From Cupriavidus oxalaticus (GTDB lineage Bacteria > Pseudomonadota > Gammaproteobacteria > Burkholderiales > Burkholderiaceae), in contig NZ_CP069811.1 in NCBI RefSeq assembly GCF_016894385.1, positions 1,092,501 through 1,156,500 of the forward strand: a stretch of 64,000 nt of DNA, given 5' to 3'. Shown one piece after another: positions 17,997-26,686 of the stretch. The translations under genes were made by a program, and so were the position numbers. Within the stretch, counting starts at the first letter, position 1. Every line of letters begins with the position of its first letter. The notes below the pieces were generated by a model that saw nothing but the letters and a program-made list of their open reading frames with translations, was not told the DNA's origin and ran no database searches.

Positions 17997-18884
17997 TCAG
18001 TCGTGGCGCAGTTCCCGCAGGAAGGCTTCGTATGCCGACGTGCTGAAGCCGGATCGCCTGACCAGGAAGGTGTGGACCGGCCTGATCGGCACCGTGTGGA
18101 ATTCCGCCGCGTCCGGATGCAGTGCCAGTAGGGAGCGCGGCACGATGCCGACGGCGGATCCTCCGGACACATAGGCAAAGATCGCATGATAGGAAGGCAT
18201 TTCCACCACGGAGAGCCGGCGGCGCATTTCCTCGCCGCCTGACTCCAGCCAGTCTTCGGCACACTGTCGATAGGTGCAGCCCCGGGCGAAGGCTGCCAGA
18301 TGTCGCAGCGTGACGTCCCTGGGCAGGCGAACCTTCGGATGCGTGGCGGGCAGTACCAGCACCAGCTCTTCGGTCCGCAGGAAAACACCGTCCAGCCCCT
18401 CGCCCAGCGCGGCGACATCGAGGCTGCGCGGCGCGCCCGTGCCCGGATGGGCCACCACCGCGCAATCCAGGCGGTGCGCCAGCACAGCGTCCGCCAGGAA
18501 CTGCGTGGTGCCCGTCGTGACGGTCAGTTCAACCTCCGGCCAGGCCGCGTGATAGCGCCCCAGCGGCTTTGGCAGCACCGTTGCCGCTGAACTCTCCATC
18601 GAGCCCAGGCGCAGCCTGCCGCTTGGCGCAGTGGTGCGCATGGACTGGCGCGCCTCCTCGGCCAGCGCGAGCAATTGCTCGGCATAGACCAGCAGCCGCT
18701 GGCCTTCCGGCGTCAGGAGCATCTTCTTGCTGTCTCGCTGGAACAGCGCAACGCCAAGGCTTTCCTCCAGCTGCTTGATGCGCGTGGTGACGTTGGATTG
18801 CACCCGTTCCAGCGTCCTGGCCGCCCGCGTGATGCTTTGTTCGCGGGCGACGGCCTGAAAGATTTCAAGTTCAGCAAGTTCCAC
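17997..18884 (-). CDS. LysR-family transcriptional regulator
   Basis: This is a 295-residue regulator. The winged helix-turn-helix begins [20 protein letters not shown] with [21 protein letters not shown], and the substrate-binding domain follows. The start is the GTG at 18884, since the helix-turn-helix domain begins there. The open frame upstream is AT-rich promoter sequence with nested dyads. It precedes the nitronate monooxygenase by 89 bp on the same strand. Confidence 0.88.
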   Translation of the reverse strand: MELAELEIFQAVAREQSITRAARTLERVQSNVTTRIKQLEESLGVALFQRDSKKMLLTPEGQRLLVYAEQLLALAEEARQSMRTTAPSGRLRLGSMESSAATVLPKPLGRYHAAWPEVELTVTTGTTQFLADAVLAHRLDCAVVAHPGTGAPRSLDVAALGEGLDGVFLRTEELVLVLPATHPKVRLPRDVTLRHLAAFARGCTYRQCAEDWLESGGEEMRRRLSVVEMPSYHAIFAYVSGGSAVGIVPRSLLALHPDAAEFHTVPIRPVHTFLVRRSGFSTSAYEAFLRELRHD

Positions 18885-18910
18885 ACTGGCTACGGCACCT
18901 TGCGGTATCG

Positions 18911-18956
18911 TTCTCAAAATAAGAACTAAATATGATTTAGTATTGTGTATTGAGAA
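18911..18956. promoter_or_regulatory. Nested-dyad operator upstream of the LysR gene
   Basis: Two inverted repeats share almost one centre. The outer pair is TTCTCAA (18911-18917) and TTGAGAA (18950-18956). The inner pair is ACTAAAT (18925-18931) and ATTTAGT (18935-18941). The stretch is strikingly AT-rich against the surrounding sequence and starts 26 bp upstream of the LysR start. It is most likely an autoregulatory LysR site overlapping the promoter. Confidence 0.65.
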
Positions 18957-18991
18957 TGTGATGTCAAGCCGCGATTGCCGGTCAAACACAA

Positions 18992-19011
18992 AGAGCGGCC
19001 ATGGCCGCTCT
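18992..19011 (-). terminator. Rho-independent terminator of the cupin-Rof operon
   Basis: The perfect 20-bp palindrome AGAGCGGCCATGGCCGCTCT is followed, reading the minus strand, by TTGTGTTT. It lies 11 bases after the stop of the Rof-like gene. Confidence 0.75.
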
Positions 19012-19022
19012 GGTGACGCTGT

Positions 19023-19274
19023 TCAGTAGTCGCTTAGCTTATTGCCGTCGACTTCAACCAGGCGGTCGAGCCGCACGGTTTCGTTCGAACTGAGCAGCAC
19101 ATATTCGGCGCCGCCGCGATTGAACACGTCCTTGACGGCAGCCTCGCGATGCTGCAGCACGCCATCGTCATCGCGGTAGCTGACGCTGGTGCGCTTGCGC
19201 AGTGTCGCAAGATCCTCAAGCCGGTCGTGGAACTCGCAGCTGATCGGGCTGTAGTCGTTGTTCTGGCTGCTCAT
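19023..19274 (-). CDS. Rof-like (Rho-binding antiterminator) protein
   Basis: The product is 83 residues. The pattern DYSPISCEFHDRLEDLATLRK, then AAVKDVFNRGGAEYVLL and ETVRLDRL, matches the Rof/Sm-like fold, known in E. coli as an inhibitor that binds Rho and blocks transcription termination. The start ATG at 19274 has an AGGAGTAAGG site inside the end of the cupin gene, four bases away, so the two genes are translationally linked. The match is by eye; an Sm-like protein of other function is possible. Confidence 0.7.
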   Translation of the reverse strand: MSSQNNDYSPISCEFHDRLEDLATLRKRTSVSYRDDDGVLQHREAAVKDVFNRGGAEYVLLSSNETVRLDRLVEVDGNKLSDY

Positions 19275-19278
19275 GGCC

Positions 19279-19593
19279 TTACTCCTGGATGATCGCGCCG
19301 CCGACGTGCGCGAGGAAGAACACGGAATCTTCGAGCGCTTCGGCATCATGCTGTTCGCCATGGCCGATCTTCATAAAGTCACCCGCAGACAGCACCAGCT
19401 CGCCGAAACGGATGCGTCCCGACAGCATCAGGATCTGTTCCGGGCCTTCATGGTCATGCAGCGGAAAGCGCGCACCCGCCTTGAACTCGATGAAGTCAGC
19501 ACCTTCCCCGTTCTCTGCCCAGACCGTTGCAACCCGGATGCCGGGAAAGCCGGTCTCAACGTATTCGCGAGCGGTGTTGGTGAAGTGAAGCAT
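19279..19593 (-). CDS. Cupin-domain protein
   Basis: This is a 104-residue single cupin. The two metal motifs are partly visible: FPLHDHEGPEQILMLSGRIRFGE (H-x-H with a following Glu) and DFMKIGHGEQHDAEA, followed by SVFFLAHVGG. It begins at the ATG at 19593 after a good GGAGAC site. It is the first gene of a two-gene operon with the Rof-like gene. Confidence 0.8.
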   Translation of the reverse strand: MLHFTNTAREYVETGFPGIRVATVWAENGEGADFIEFKAGARFPLHDHEGPEQILMLSGRIRFGELVLSAGDFMKIGHGEQHDAEALEDSVFFLAHVGGAIIQE

Positions 19594-19667
19594 GTGAGTC
19601 TCCTGCGATGTGACTGGATCAGGCCATGCCGATAGGGCTATCCGGCCTGCTTTGTGGCGCTTGCGAT

Positions 19668-19685
19668 TCAATCGCATGCGATTGA
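19668..19685. promoter_or_regulatory. Perfect 18-bp palindrome upstream of the cupin gene
   Basis: TCAATCGCATGCGATTGA is a perfect dyad 75-92 bp upstream of the cupin start, with an extra GCGATT half-site next to it. It is probably an operator for the cupin-Rof operon. The regulator is not known. Confidence 0.5.
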
Positions 19686-19759
19686 TATAGGCATGGTTCA
19701 TGCCGGCATCGAAGTCAAGGAATTTCTTGGGGCAAGAATGCCGCGCAAGGATGCCGCGC

Positions 19760-21571
19760 CTATTTCGCTCCCGACGGGTTTGGCCCGCGTTCCAGGATCT
19801 TGTACAGGTGCGAGCGGGAGATCTTCAACTGCTCGGCCGCGCGTTTCTTGTTGCCGCCATGGCGCGCGACGGCGTCCATCACCGCGGCATAGGCAAGCTC
19901 CCGCATGCCCGCGGCAGGCTCGGCAGGTGAACGATGTGCGGGAGAGGGCGATGGCAGGTCGTCCGCCGCGGCAGTCTCGTACGGATTCGCTGGTTCGGCC
20001 GCATGCACAGAGGGCTGGCTTTCCAGTCCCGACAGCCCGCGCGCCGATTCGCCGCGTGCGAAGTCCGCCACGCGCAGCGTCCGGCCATCGCAGAAGACCA
20101 GCGCTTCCTCGATGCGCTGGCGCAGCTGGCGCACATTGCCGGGCCATGGCTGGCCGGCGAGGTAGCGCGCCACGTCGTGGTCGATGCCTGGCGCCGGCAT
20201 GGCGTTGCGCGCGCAGAAGGCGTCGACGAAATGCTGCAGCAGCGCCGGAATGTCCTCGCGCCGCTGGCGCAACGCGGGGATGCGCAGCACCACGCCGCTG
20301 AGCCGGTAGTACAAGTCAAGGCGAAAACGCCCGGCGTCGATCAGCTCGGGAATGTCGCGGTTGGTGGCCGAGACCAGCCGGAAGTCGACCCGCTGCGCGC
20401 GGCGGCTGCCAAGGCGTTCGACCATGTGGTCTTCGAGCACGCGCAGCAGCTTGACCTGCATCTCCATCGGGATGTCGGCGACCTCGTCGAGAAAGACCGT
20501 GCCGCCGGCCGCCAGTTCGAGCTTGCCCGCCTGCCCCTGGCGCTGGCTCCCGGTGAAGGCGCCGGGCGCATGGCCGAACAGTTCGGATTCGATCAGCGTG
20601 GCGGGCAGGGCAGCCAGGTTCAGGCTGACCAGTGGCCGCCCGCTTGCCGGCTCGGATCCGGCGCCGTGGATGGCGCGGGCCACCAGTTCCTTGCCGGTGC
20701 CGCTTTCGCCCAGGATCAGCACCGGCACGTCAAGACGTGCCACGGTCTGGATTTCCCGGCGCAGGCGCTGCATCGGCGCGCTTTCGCCGATCAGGCCGAA
20801 CGTCGCTTGCCGCTCGTGCAAGCCGTTGCGAAGGCCGTCGAACTCGCGCTGATAGCGCGCCACTTCGGAGCGCAATTCAACCAGTTCCTTATGCATGCGG
20901 ACCAGGGCTTCCGGCCCCTTGAACATGACCTGGCCGATGGCGCCCACCACCTCGCCGTCCTGGCGGATCGGCATGCGGTTGACCACGCGGGTGGCGCCGT
21001 CAAGCTGCTGCAACTGCCCGATCTCGGCCTTCCCGCTGGCCACCACCTGCGGCAGCCGCGAATTGGGGATGACGTCGGCCGCCGGGCGGCCGATGCCGGC
21101 ACCGGGGTCGAGGCCCAGGAATTCTTCGTGGATGGGACTGATGAAGCGCACCCGCCCCGCCTTGTCGACCACGGTGATGGCCTGGTACGGGTCGTTCAGG
21201 AAGTAGTCCAGGATCGCGCCGGCGAAGGGCACCGTGCCGAGGAAGTCGAGCAGCACGGCCTCCGTGTCGGCGCGATGCAGAAGGATCAGCTGGTGGTCGC
21301 CGTCTGCCAGGCTCAGGCCGATGAAGCGCCGGGTGCCTGCCTCGACGGGGAAAAGCCGGCGCCCCTGGCCCGGCGCCTGCGCGTGTGCGCAGGCGGTGAA
21401 CGCCGCGTCGGCAATGGCCGGGTCGCGACAGGCTCCGATCGCCGCCAGCCGGGAGCCGTCGCGAGAACAGACCAGCACGCCGAGCGCAATCCCGCTCATG
21501 TCTTGTGTCGTCAGTGAGGACACTCGGTGTCTCCATGCGTGCCTCTGATACGGACACGCTTGTGTACTCAT
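19760..21571 (-). CDS. Sigma-54-dependent transcriptional activator with PAS sensor
   Basis: The product is 603 residues. An N-terminal sensor region is followed by a PAS domain ([20 protein letters not shown] at about 128-147) and a coiled coil. The AAA+ domain has Walker A GESGTGKE (288-295), [10 protein letters not shown] (334-342) and Walker [14 protein letters not shown] Fis-type helix-turn-helix ends the protein ([24 protein letters not shown]). The sigma-54 contact loop reads GAFTGS rather than GAFTGA, a conservative change. It is divergent from a sigma-54 promoter and carboxylase operon and is its probable activator. The ATG at 21571 is preferred, although 21580 is possible. Confidence 0.92.
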   Translation of the reverse strand: MSTQACPYQRHAWRHRVSSLTTQDMSGIALGVLVCSRDGSRLAAIGACRDPAIADAAFTACAHAQAPGQGRRLFPVEAGTRRFIGLSLADGDHQLILLHRADTEAVLLDFLGTVPFAGAILDYFLNDPYQAITVVDKAGRVRFISPIHEEFLGLDPGAGIGRPAADVIPNSRLPQVVASGKAEIGQLQQLDGATRVVNRMPIRQDGEVVGAIGQVMFKGPEALVRMHKELVELRSEVARYQREFDGLRNGLHERQATFGLIGESAPMQRLRREIQTVARLDVPVLILGESGTGKELVARAIHGAGSEPASGRPLVSLNLAALPATLIESELFGHAPGAFTGSQRQGQAGKLELAAGGTVFLDEVADIPMEMQVKLLRVLEDHMVERLGSRRAQRVDFRLVSATNRDIPELIDAGRFRLDLYYRLSGVVLRIPALRQRREDIPALLQHFVDAFCARNAMPAPGIDHDVARYLAGQPWPGNVRQLRQRIEEALVFCDGRTLRVADFARGESARGLSGLESQPSVHAAEPANPYETAAADDLPSPSPAHRSPAEPAAGMRELAYAAVMDAVARHGGNKKRAAEQLKISRSHLYKILERGPNPSGAK

Positions 21572-21639
21572 GGCGGACATCCTAACGGCGGCCAGGAATT
21601 TGTTCAATGAAATCAACGCGAAATCGGGCGCCCTGTGGC

Positions 21640-21654
21640 TGGCACGGCTCCTGC
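21640..21654 (+). promoter_or_regulatory. Sigma-54 (-24/-12) promoter
   Basis: TGGCACG-GCTC-CTGC has the invariant GG (21641-21642) and GC (21653-21654) separated by exactly ten bases. Transcription would begin near 21666, which leaves the GTG start at 21701 with a 35-base leader. A short TTCA-A-TGAA dyad lies upstream near 21600-21620 and may be part of the activator site. Confidence 0.85.
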
Positions 21655-21700
21655 GGAGTATTGGCGACCCATGTACCGCGCAAAGACACAGGAGAGGACA

Positions 21701-23251
21701 GTGAGCTGGCAGCCCGAAATCGACGAACTGGCCTACCGCCGACGGCTTGCCGCCCGGATGGGCGGCGAAGGCAAGGTGGAACGCCACAAGGCGGCCGGCA
21801 AGCTGGCGGTGCGCGAGCGTATCGATGCACTGGCCGATCCCGGCTCGTTCCGCGAGGTCGGAGGCCTGACCGGCAGCGGCCGCTATGACAGCAACGGGCG
21901 GCTGGTGGACCTGGTTCCCTCGAACCTGGTGATGGGCCGCGCACAGGTCGGCGGCCGGCCGGCGGTGCTGGTGGGGGACGACTTCACCGTGCGCGGCGGT
22001 GCCAACGAGGGCGCAGTCGGCGACAAGCTGATCCACGCCGAGAAAATGGCGCACGACCTCAGGCTGCCGATGATCCGGCTGGTCGACGGCACCGGCGGCG
22101 GCGGTTCGGTGCGCAATATCGAGATCAAGGGCCATACCCTGATCCCCACCATGAAGGTCTGGCAACACGTGGTGGAAAACATGGCCGTGGTGCCGGTGGT
22201 GTCGCTGGCCTTGGGATCCGTGGCGGGCATGGGCGCGGCGCGCGTGGCTGCCAGCCACTATTCGGTGATGGTCAGGGAAACCTCGCAACTGTTCAGCGAG
22301 GGCCCGCCAGCGGTGGTGGCCCGCGTGGGCGAGGCACTGAGCAAGAACGAGCTGGGCGGCAGCCAGATCCACACCCGCAACGGCGTGGTGGACGACGAGG
22401 TCGGCACCGAGCAGGAGGCCTTCGCGTGCGCGCGCCGGTTCCTGTCCTACCTGCCGTCTTCCGTCTTTGAATTGCCGCCGCGGGTCGAACCCAACGACAA
22501 CCCGGCGCGCCGCGACGAATGGCTGCTGTCGGCGATTCCGCGGGACAGCCGGGCCGACTACCAGGTCCGGCCGATCGTGCAGGCGCTGGTGGATGCCGAT
22601 TCCTGCTTCGAGATCGGCAGGCACTGGGGCTGCGCCGTCATCACCGCGCTGGCGCGCCTGGATGGCTGGCCGGTGGCGGTGATCGCCAGCGATCCGTCCT
22701 TCCATGGCGGCAGCTGGGACAGCGACAGCGCCGAGAAATTCACGCGCTTCGTCGACCTGGCGCAGGCCTTTCACCTGCCGGTGGTCAACCTGGTCGATAC
22801 CGCCGGGTTCCAGGTCGGCCTGGAGGCCGAGAGGGCGGGAATCATGCGCTACGGCGTGCGCGCGCTGGCGGCGCTTTACCAGGCCACCGTGCCGTGGTGC
22901 TCGGTGATCCTGCGCCGTGCCTACGGCGTGTCGGCGGCCGGCCACCAGCACATGGGGCGCTTCAACTTCCGCTATGCGTGGCCATCCGCCAACTGGGGCG
23001 CATTGCCGATCGAAGGCGGCCTCGACGTTGCCTACAAGGCCGAGATCGAAGGCGCCGACGATCCGGTGCAGAAGCGCGCGGAGATCGAGCTGCGCGTGCG
23101 CAGCCTGACGTCGCCGTTCCGCAGCGCGGAAGCCTTCGTCATCGAGGACATCATCGACCCGCGCGAGACCCGCACGCTGCTGTGCGAATTCGCCAACCTG
23201 GCGGCACCGCTGCGCGAAGCCGGGATCAGCCGGTTTGGCATCCGGCCCTGA
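21701..23251 (+). CDS. Acyl-CoA carboxylase, carboxyltransferase subunit
   Basis: The product is 516 residues with both halves of a PccB/AccD-type carboxyltransferase. The N half has RERIDALADPGSFREVG and DDFTVRGGANEGAVGDKL, and the C half has WPVAVIASDPSFHGGSWDS, LVDTAGFQVG and AYGVSAAGHQHMGRF. It transfers CO2 from carboxybiotin to an acyl-CoA. The GTG at 21701 is chosen because it has AGGAG six bases upstream (21690-21694) and falls after the predicted transcription start; upstream in-frame starts would overlap the promoter. It is the first gene of the operon. Confidence 0.88.
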   Translation: MSWQPEIDELAYRRRLAARMGGEGKVERHKAAGKLAVRERIDALADPGSFREVGGLTGSGRYDSNGRLVDLVPSNLVMGRAQVGGRPAVLVGDDFTVRGGANEGAVGDKLIHAEKMAHDLRLPMIRLVDGTGGGGSVRNIEIKGHTLIPTMKVWQHVVENMAVVPVVSLALGSVAGMGAARVAASHYSVMVRETSQLFSEGPPAVVARVGEALSKNELGGSQIHTRNGVVDDEVGTEQEAFACARRFLSYLPSSVFELPPRVEPNDNPARRDEWLLSAIPRDSRADYQVRPIVQALVDADSCFEIGRHWGCAVITALARLDGWPVAVIASDPSFHGGSWDSDSAEKFTRFVDLAQAFHLPVVNLVDTAGFQVGLEAERAGIMRYGVRALAALYQATVPWCSVILRRAYGVSAAGHQHMGRFNFRYAWPSANWGALPIEGGLDVAYKAEIEGADDPVQKRAEIELRVRSLTSPFRSAEAFVIEDIIDPRETRTLLCEFANLAAPLREAGISRFGIRP

Positions 23252-23272
23252 GCGGCCCTGAGCGGCCCTGAG
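23243..23272. repeat. Three tandem copies of a 10-bp unit at a stop codon
   Basis: CGGCCCTGAG occurs three times head to tail. Each copy carries a TGA, the first being the stop codon of the carboxyltransferase gene. It is a slippage-prone tract in the operon gap. Confidence 0.8.
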
Positions 23273-23326
23273 CGGCCGCGCTGGCCCGCACGGCACAGAC
23301 ATCGAAACCCAAACGAGGAGACTGCA

Positions 23327-26300
23327 TTGAACAAGCTGTTGATCGCCAATCGAGGGGAGATTGCGCTGCGCGTCCTGCGCGCCGCACGCGATCTCGAGAT
23401 CGGGACCGTTGCGGTCTATTCGCAGGACGACCAGGGTGCATTGCACCGGATCCTGGCCGACGAGGCCATTGCCCTCGGTGGTGCCGGGCCGGCTGCGTAC
23501 CTCGACATGGCAGGCATCATTGCCGCGGCGAAAGCATCAGGTTGCGATGCCATCCATCCGGGCTATGGCTTCCTCAGCGAACGGGCCGATTTTGCCCAGA
23601 CCTGCCACGAGGCCGGCATTCGCTTTATCGGCCCCACCGTCGAGCAGCTGGCGCTGTTCGGCGACAAGGGGCGGGCGCTGGAACTGGCGGCCGACAGCGA
23701 CGTGCCGGTCATGCCGGCCACGCGCGGCGCAGCGTCGCTGGAGGAAATCGCCAGCTTCTTCGACCAGCAAGGCGGTGCCGGCGTGGTGATCAAGGCGGTC
23801 GGTGGCGGCGGTGGCCGCGGCATGCGCGTGATCCGCCGGCGCGAGGAACTGGCCGAAGCCTATGCGCGCTGCCGCTCCGAGGCAAGCTCGGCGTTTGGCA
23901 TCGATGCCGTCTACGCCGAGCGGCTGGTCGCCCGCGCGCGCCATATCGAAGTGCAGATCGCCGGCGACGGCGCGCACGTCATTGCCCTCGGCGAACGCGA
24001 CTGCACCTTGCAGCGCCGCTTCCAGAAGCTGGTCGAGATCGCCCCCAGCCCGGTGCTGAAGCCGCAGCTGCGCGAGCAGATCATCAAGGCGGCGCTACGG
24101 CTGGCGCGCCGCGTCAACTACCAGAGCCTGGGCACCTTCGAGTTCCTGGTGGAAGAAACCGAATCCGGCGAGCAGAAGGATTTTGTCTTTATCGAAGCCA
24201 ATCCCCGCCTGCAGGTCGAGCACACCATCACCGAGCAGGTCACCGGCGTCGACCTGGTCGCGCTGCAGATCGGGATTGCCGCTGGACAGACGCTTTCCGA
24301 TCTTGGCCTGGATCCCGCTGCGCCGCCGCAACCCCGCGGATTTGCCATCCAGGTGCGCATCAATGCCGAAATGACCGATGCACAGGGCCTGGCGCGACCG
24401 GCCCACGGCCGCCTGGAGCGCTTCGACCCGCCTTCCGGCCCCGACGTTCGCGTCGATTCGCATGGCTATACCGGCTATGAACCGTCGCCCAATTTCGACA
24501 CCTTGCTGGCCAAGCTGATCGTCAGCAGCGCAACGCCGAAGTTCGGCGCGGCCGTGCGGCGCCTGCAGCGCAGCCTGGCGGAGTTCCGCATCGCCGGCGT
24601 GCCGACCAACCTCGACCTGCTGCGCGCGCTGGTGCAGCGCGGCGACTTCCTCGCGCAGGATGTCCATACCCGGCACTTCGAGGCGATCGTGCAGGAGCTG
24701 ACCGCCTCGGCGGAGGCCATCGTGCAGGCCGGACGCGCGCAGGAAGCCTTGCTGGGCGGCGCGGCCCGTGCTTCGCACGCGCTTGCGCCGCGCCACGCCG
24801 ATGCGGAAGAGGAGGTCAGCGAGGGACTGGCGGCGATCCGCGCCCCGCTGACCGGCCGCGTGGTGGAGATTGCCGTCGCGCTGGACGAGATCGTGAAGCC
24901 CGGCCAGACGGTCGCGGTGCTCGACGCCATGAAGATGGAGCACGCCATCGTCGCGGCATGCGGCGGCCGCGTGGTCGACCTGCGGCTGGAATCGGGCGCA
25001 CTGGCAGCCGAAAACCAGGTGCTGATCGTGCTGGAGCAGTTCGAGGCCGATGGCATCGCCGTGGCCGCCGCGCAGCAGGTCGATCCCGACGCGATCCGCG
25101 CGGACCTGCAGCGCGTGCTGGACCGGCATGCCTACCTGGATGACGCCGCGCGCCCCGATGCCGTCGCCAGGCGCCGCTCGCGCGGGCAGCGCACCGCGCG
25201 CGAGAACGTTACCGACCTGTGCGATCCGGATACCTTCGTCGAGTACGGCGCGCTGGCGCTGGCCGCGCAGGCATCGCGCCGCAGCCAGCAGGACCTGATC
25301 GTCAACACGCCGGCGGATGGCCTGATCACGGGCATCGGCAATATCAACGGCGAACTGGTCGGCAAGGAGCGGGCACGCAGCGCGGTGATGGCCTACGACG
25401 CCACGGTGATGGCCGGCACGCAGGGCAAGCGCAACCATATCAAGACCGACCGCATCGTGGAGGTGGCGCTGCGCGACGAGCTGCCCCTGGTGCTATTTGG
25501 CGAAGGCGGCGGCGGCCGGCCCGGCGACGTGGATTTCCCTTCGGTATCCGGGCTGTACCAGCCGTCGTTCGCCGCCTTTGCCGAGCTGAGCGGCAATGTG
25601 CCGGTGGTGGGCATTGTCTCGGGCCGCTGCTTTGCCGGCAACGCGGCCTTCCTCGGCTGCTGCGACGTCATCATTGCCGACAAGTCGGCCAATATCGGCA
25701 TGGCCGGGCCGGCCATGATCGAAGGCGGCGGCCTCGGCATCTTCAGCCCCGAAGAAGTCGGGCCGGCATCGGTGCAGTTTGCCAATGGCGTGGTCGATGT
25801 CCTGGTAGAGAACGAGGCTGAGGCCGTGCAGGCAGCGAAGCACTACCTGTCCATGTTCCAGGGCCGCGTGGCGCACTGGAGCGCGCCGGAGGCAATGGGG
25901 CTGCGCCATGTCGTCCCCGAGAACCGGCTGCGCGTGTACGACACCCGCAAGGCCATCGAGGGCATCGCCGACGTCGGCAGCGTGCTGATGCTGCGCAGCG
26001 GCTTCGGCGCGGGCATTCACACCGCGCTGGCGCGCGTGGAAGGGCAGCCGGTCGGCATCATGGCCAACAACCCCTATCACCTTGGCGGCGCCATCGATGC
26101 GGATGCCGCGGACAAGGCGTCGCGCTTCATGCAGCTGTGCGATGCGCACGGGCTGCCGATCGTCTCGCTGATCGACACCCCCGGGTTCATGGTCGGGCCG
26201 GAATGCGAGGCCCGCGCGCAGGTGCGGCACGTGTCGCGCATGTTCCTGACGGCGGCCAAGCTGCGTGTCGCGTTGCTGGCGGTGACGCTGCGCAAGGGCT

Positions 26301-26644
26301 ATGGCCTTGGCGCGATGGCCATGGCGGGCGGTGGCTTCCGCTCGGCAAGCTTCACCGTGTCGTGGCCGACCGGCGAGTTCGGCCCGATGGGCCTGGAAGG
26401 CGCGGTCCGGCTGGGCTTCAAGAAGGAGCTTGAGGCCGTGCCGGATGGCCCCGAGCGCAAGGCGCTGTTCGACAGGCTGGTGGCCCAGTCGTATGAGCGC
26501 GGCCACGCGATCAACACCGCGGCTGCCGTCGAGATCGACGCGGTGATCGACCCCGCGCAGACACGGAAGTGGATCGCGCAGGGTATCGCATCGGCGGAAG
26601 TGCGCGGCCGCAGGGAGCGCCGCGGCTTCATCGATGCGTGGTAA
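23327..26644 (+). CDS. Single-chain acyl-CoA carboxylase (biotin carboxylase, biotin carrier and carboxyltransferase)
   Basis: This is a 1105-residue fusion. Biotin carboxylase covers about 1-450 (KLLIANRGEIALRVLRAAR, ATP-grasp loop VKAVGGGGGRGMRV variant AVGGGGGRGM, ANPRLQVEHTITE). Biotin carrier covers about 500-575, with AMKMEH giving biotinyl-Lys at about 536. A full carboxyltransferase covers about 590-1105 (DTPGFMVGPE, KGYGLGAMAMAGGGF). The domain order resembles single-chain long-chain acyl-CoA carboxylases described in mycobacteria. The start is TTG with a GAGGAG site upstream. The operon therefore encodes two carboxyltransferases, one free and one fused. The substrate is unknown. Confidence 0.9.
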   Translation: MNKLLIANRGEIALRVLRAARDLEIGTVAVYSQDDQGALHRILADEAIALGGAGPAAYLDMAGIIAAAKASGCDAIHPGYGFLSERADFAQTCHEAGIRFIGPTVEQLALFGDKGRALELAADSDVPVMPATRGAASLEEIASFFDQQGGAGVVIKAVGGGGGRGMRVIRRREELAEAYARCRSEASSAFGIDAVYAERLVARARHIEVQIAGDGAHVIALGERDCTLQRRFQKLVEIAPSPVLKPQLREQIIKAALRLARRVNYQSLGTFEFLVEETESGEQKDFVFIEANPRLQVEHTITEQVTGVDLVALQIGIAAGQTLSDLGLDPAAPPQPRGFAIQVRINAEMTDAQGLARPAHGRLERFDPPSGPDVRVDSHGYTGYEPSPNFDTLLAKLIVSSATPKFGAAVRRLQRSLAEFRIAGVPTNLDLLRALVQRGDFLAQDVHTRHFEAIVQELTASAEAIVQAGRAQEALLGGAARASHALAPRHADAEEEVSEGLAAIRAPLTGRVVEIAVALDEIVKPGQTVAVLDAMKMEHAIVAACGGRVVDLRLESGALAAENQVLIVLEQFEADGIAVAAAQQVDPDAIRADLQRVLDRHAYLDDAARPDAVARRRSRGQRTARENVTDLCDPDTFVEYGALALAAQASRRSQQDLIVNTPADGLITGIGNINGELVGKERARSAVMAYDATVMAGTQGKRNHIKTDRIVEVALRDELPLVLFGEGGGGRPGDVDFPSVSGLYQPSFAAFAELSGNVPVVGIVSGRCFAGNAAFLGCCDVIIADKSANIGMAGPAMIEGGGLGIFSPEEVGPASVQFANGVVDVLVENEAEAVQAAKHYLSMFQGRVAHWSAPEAMGLRHVVPENRLRVYDTRKAIEGIADVGSVLMLRSGFGAGIHTALARVEGQPVGIMANNPYHLGGAIDADAADKASRFMQLCDAHGLPIVSLIDTPGFMVGPECEARAQVRHVSRMFLTAAKLRVALLAVTLRKGYGLGAMAMAGGGFRSASFTVSWPTGEFGPMGLEGAVRLGFKKELEAVPDGPERKALFDRLVAQSYERGHAINTAAAVEIDAVIDPAQTRKWIAQGIASAEVRGRRERRGFIDAW

Positions 26645-26686
26645 GCCCATGCCTGACGAATCCATACGCAGAGCCAGGAGGTTTCC

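Noticed and set aside
21572..23446. A very long minus-strand open frame continuing upstream of the sigma-54 regulator
   Set aside because: It is the antisense of the carboxyltransferase gene. The high GC content keeps it open by chance, and regulator-like sequence starts only at 21571.
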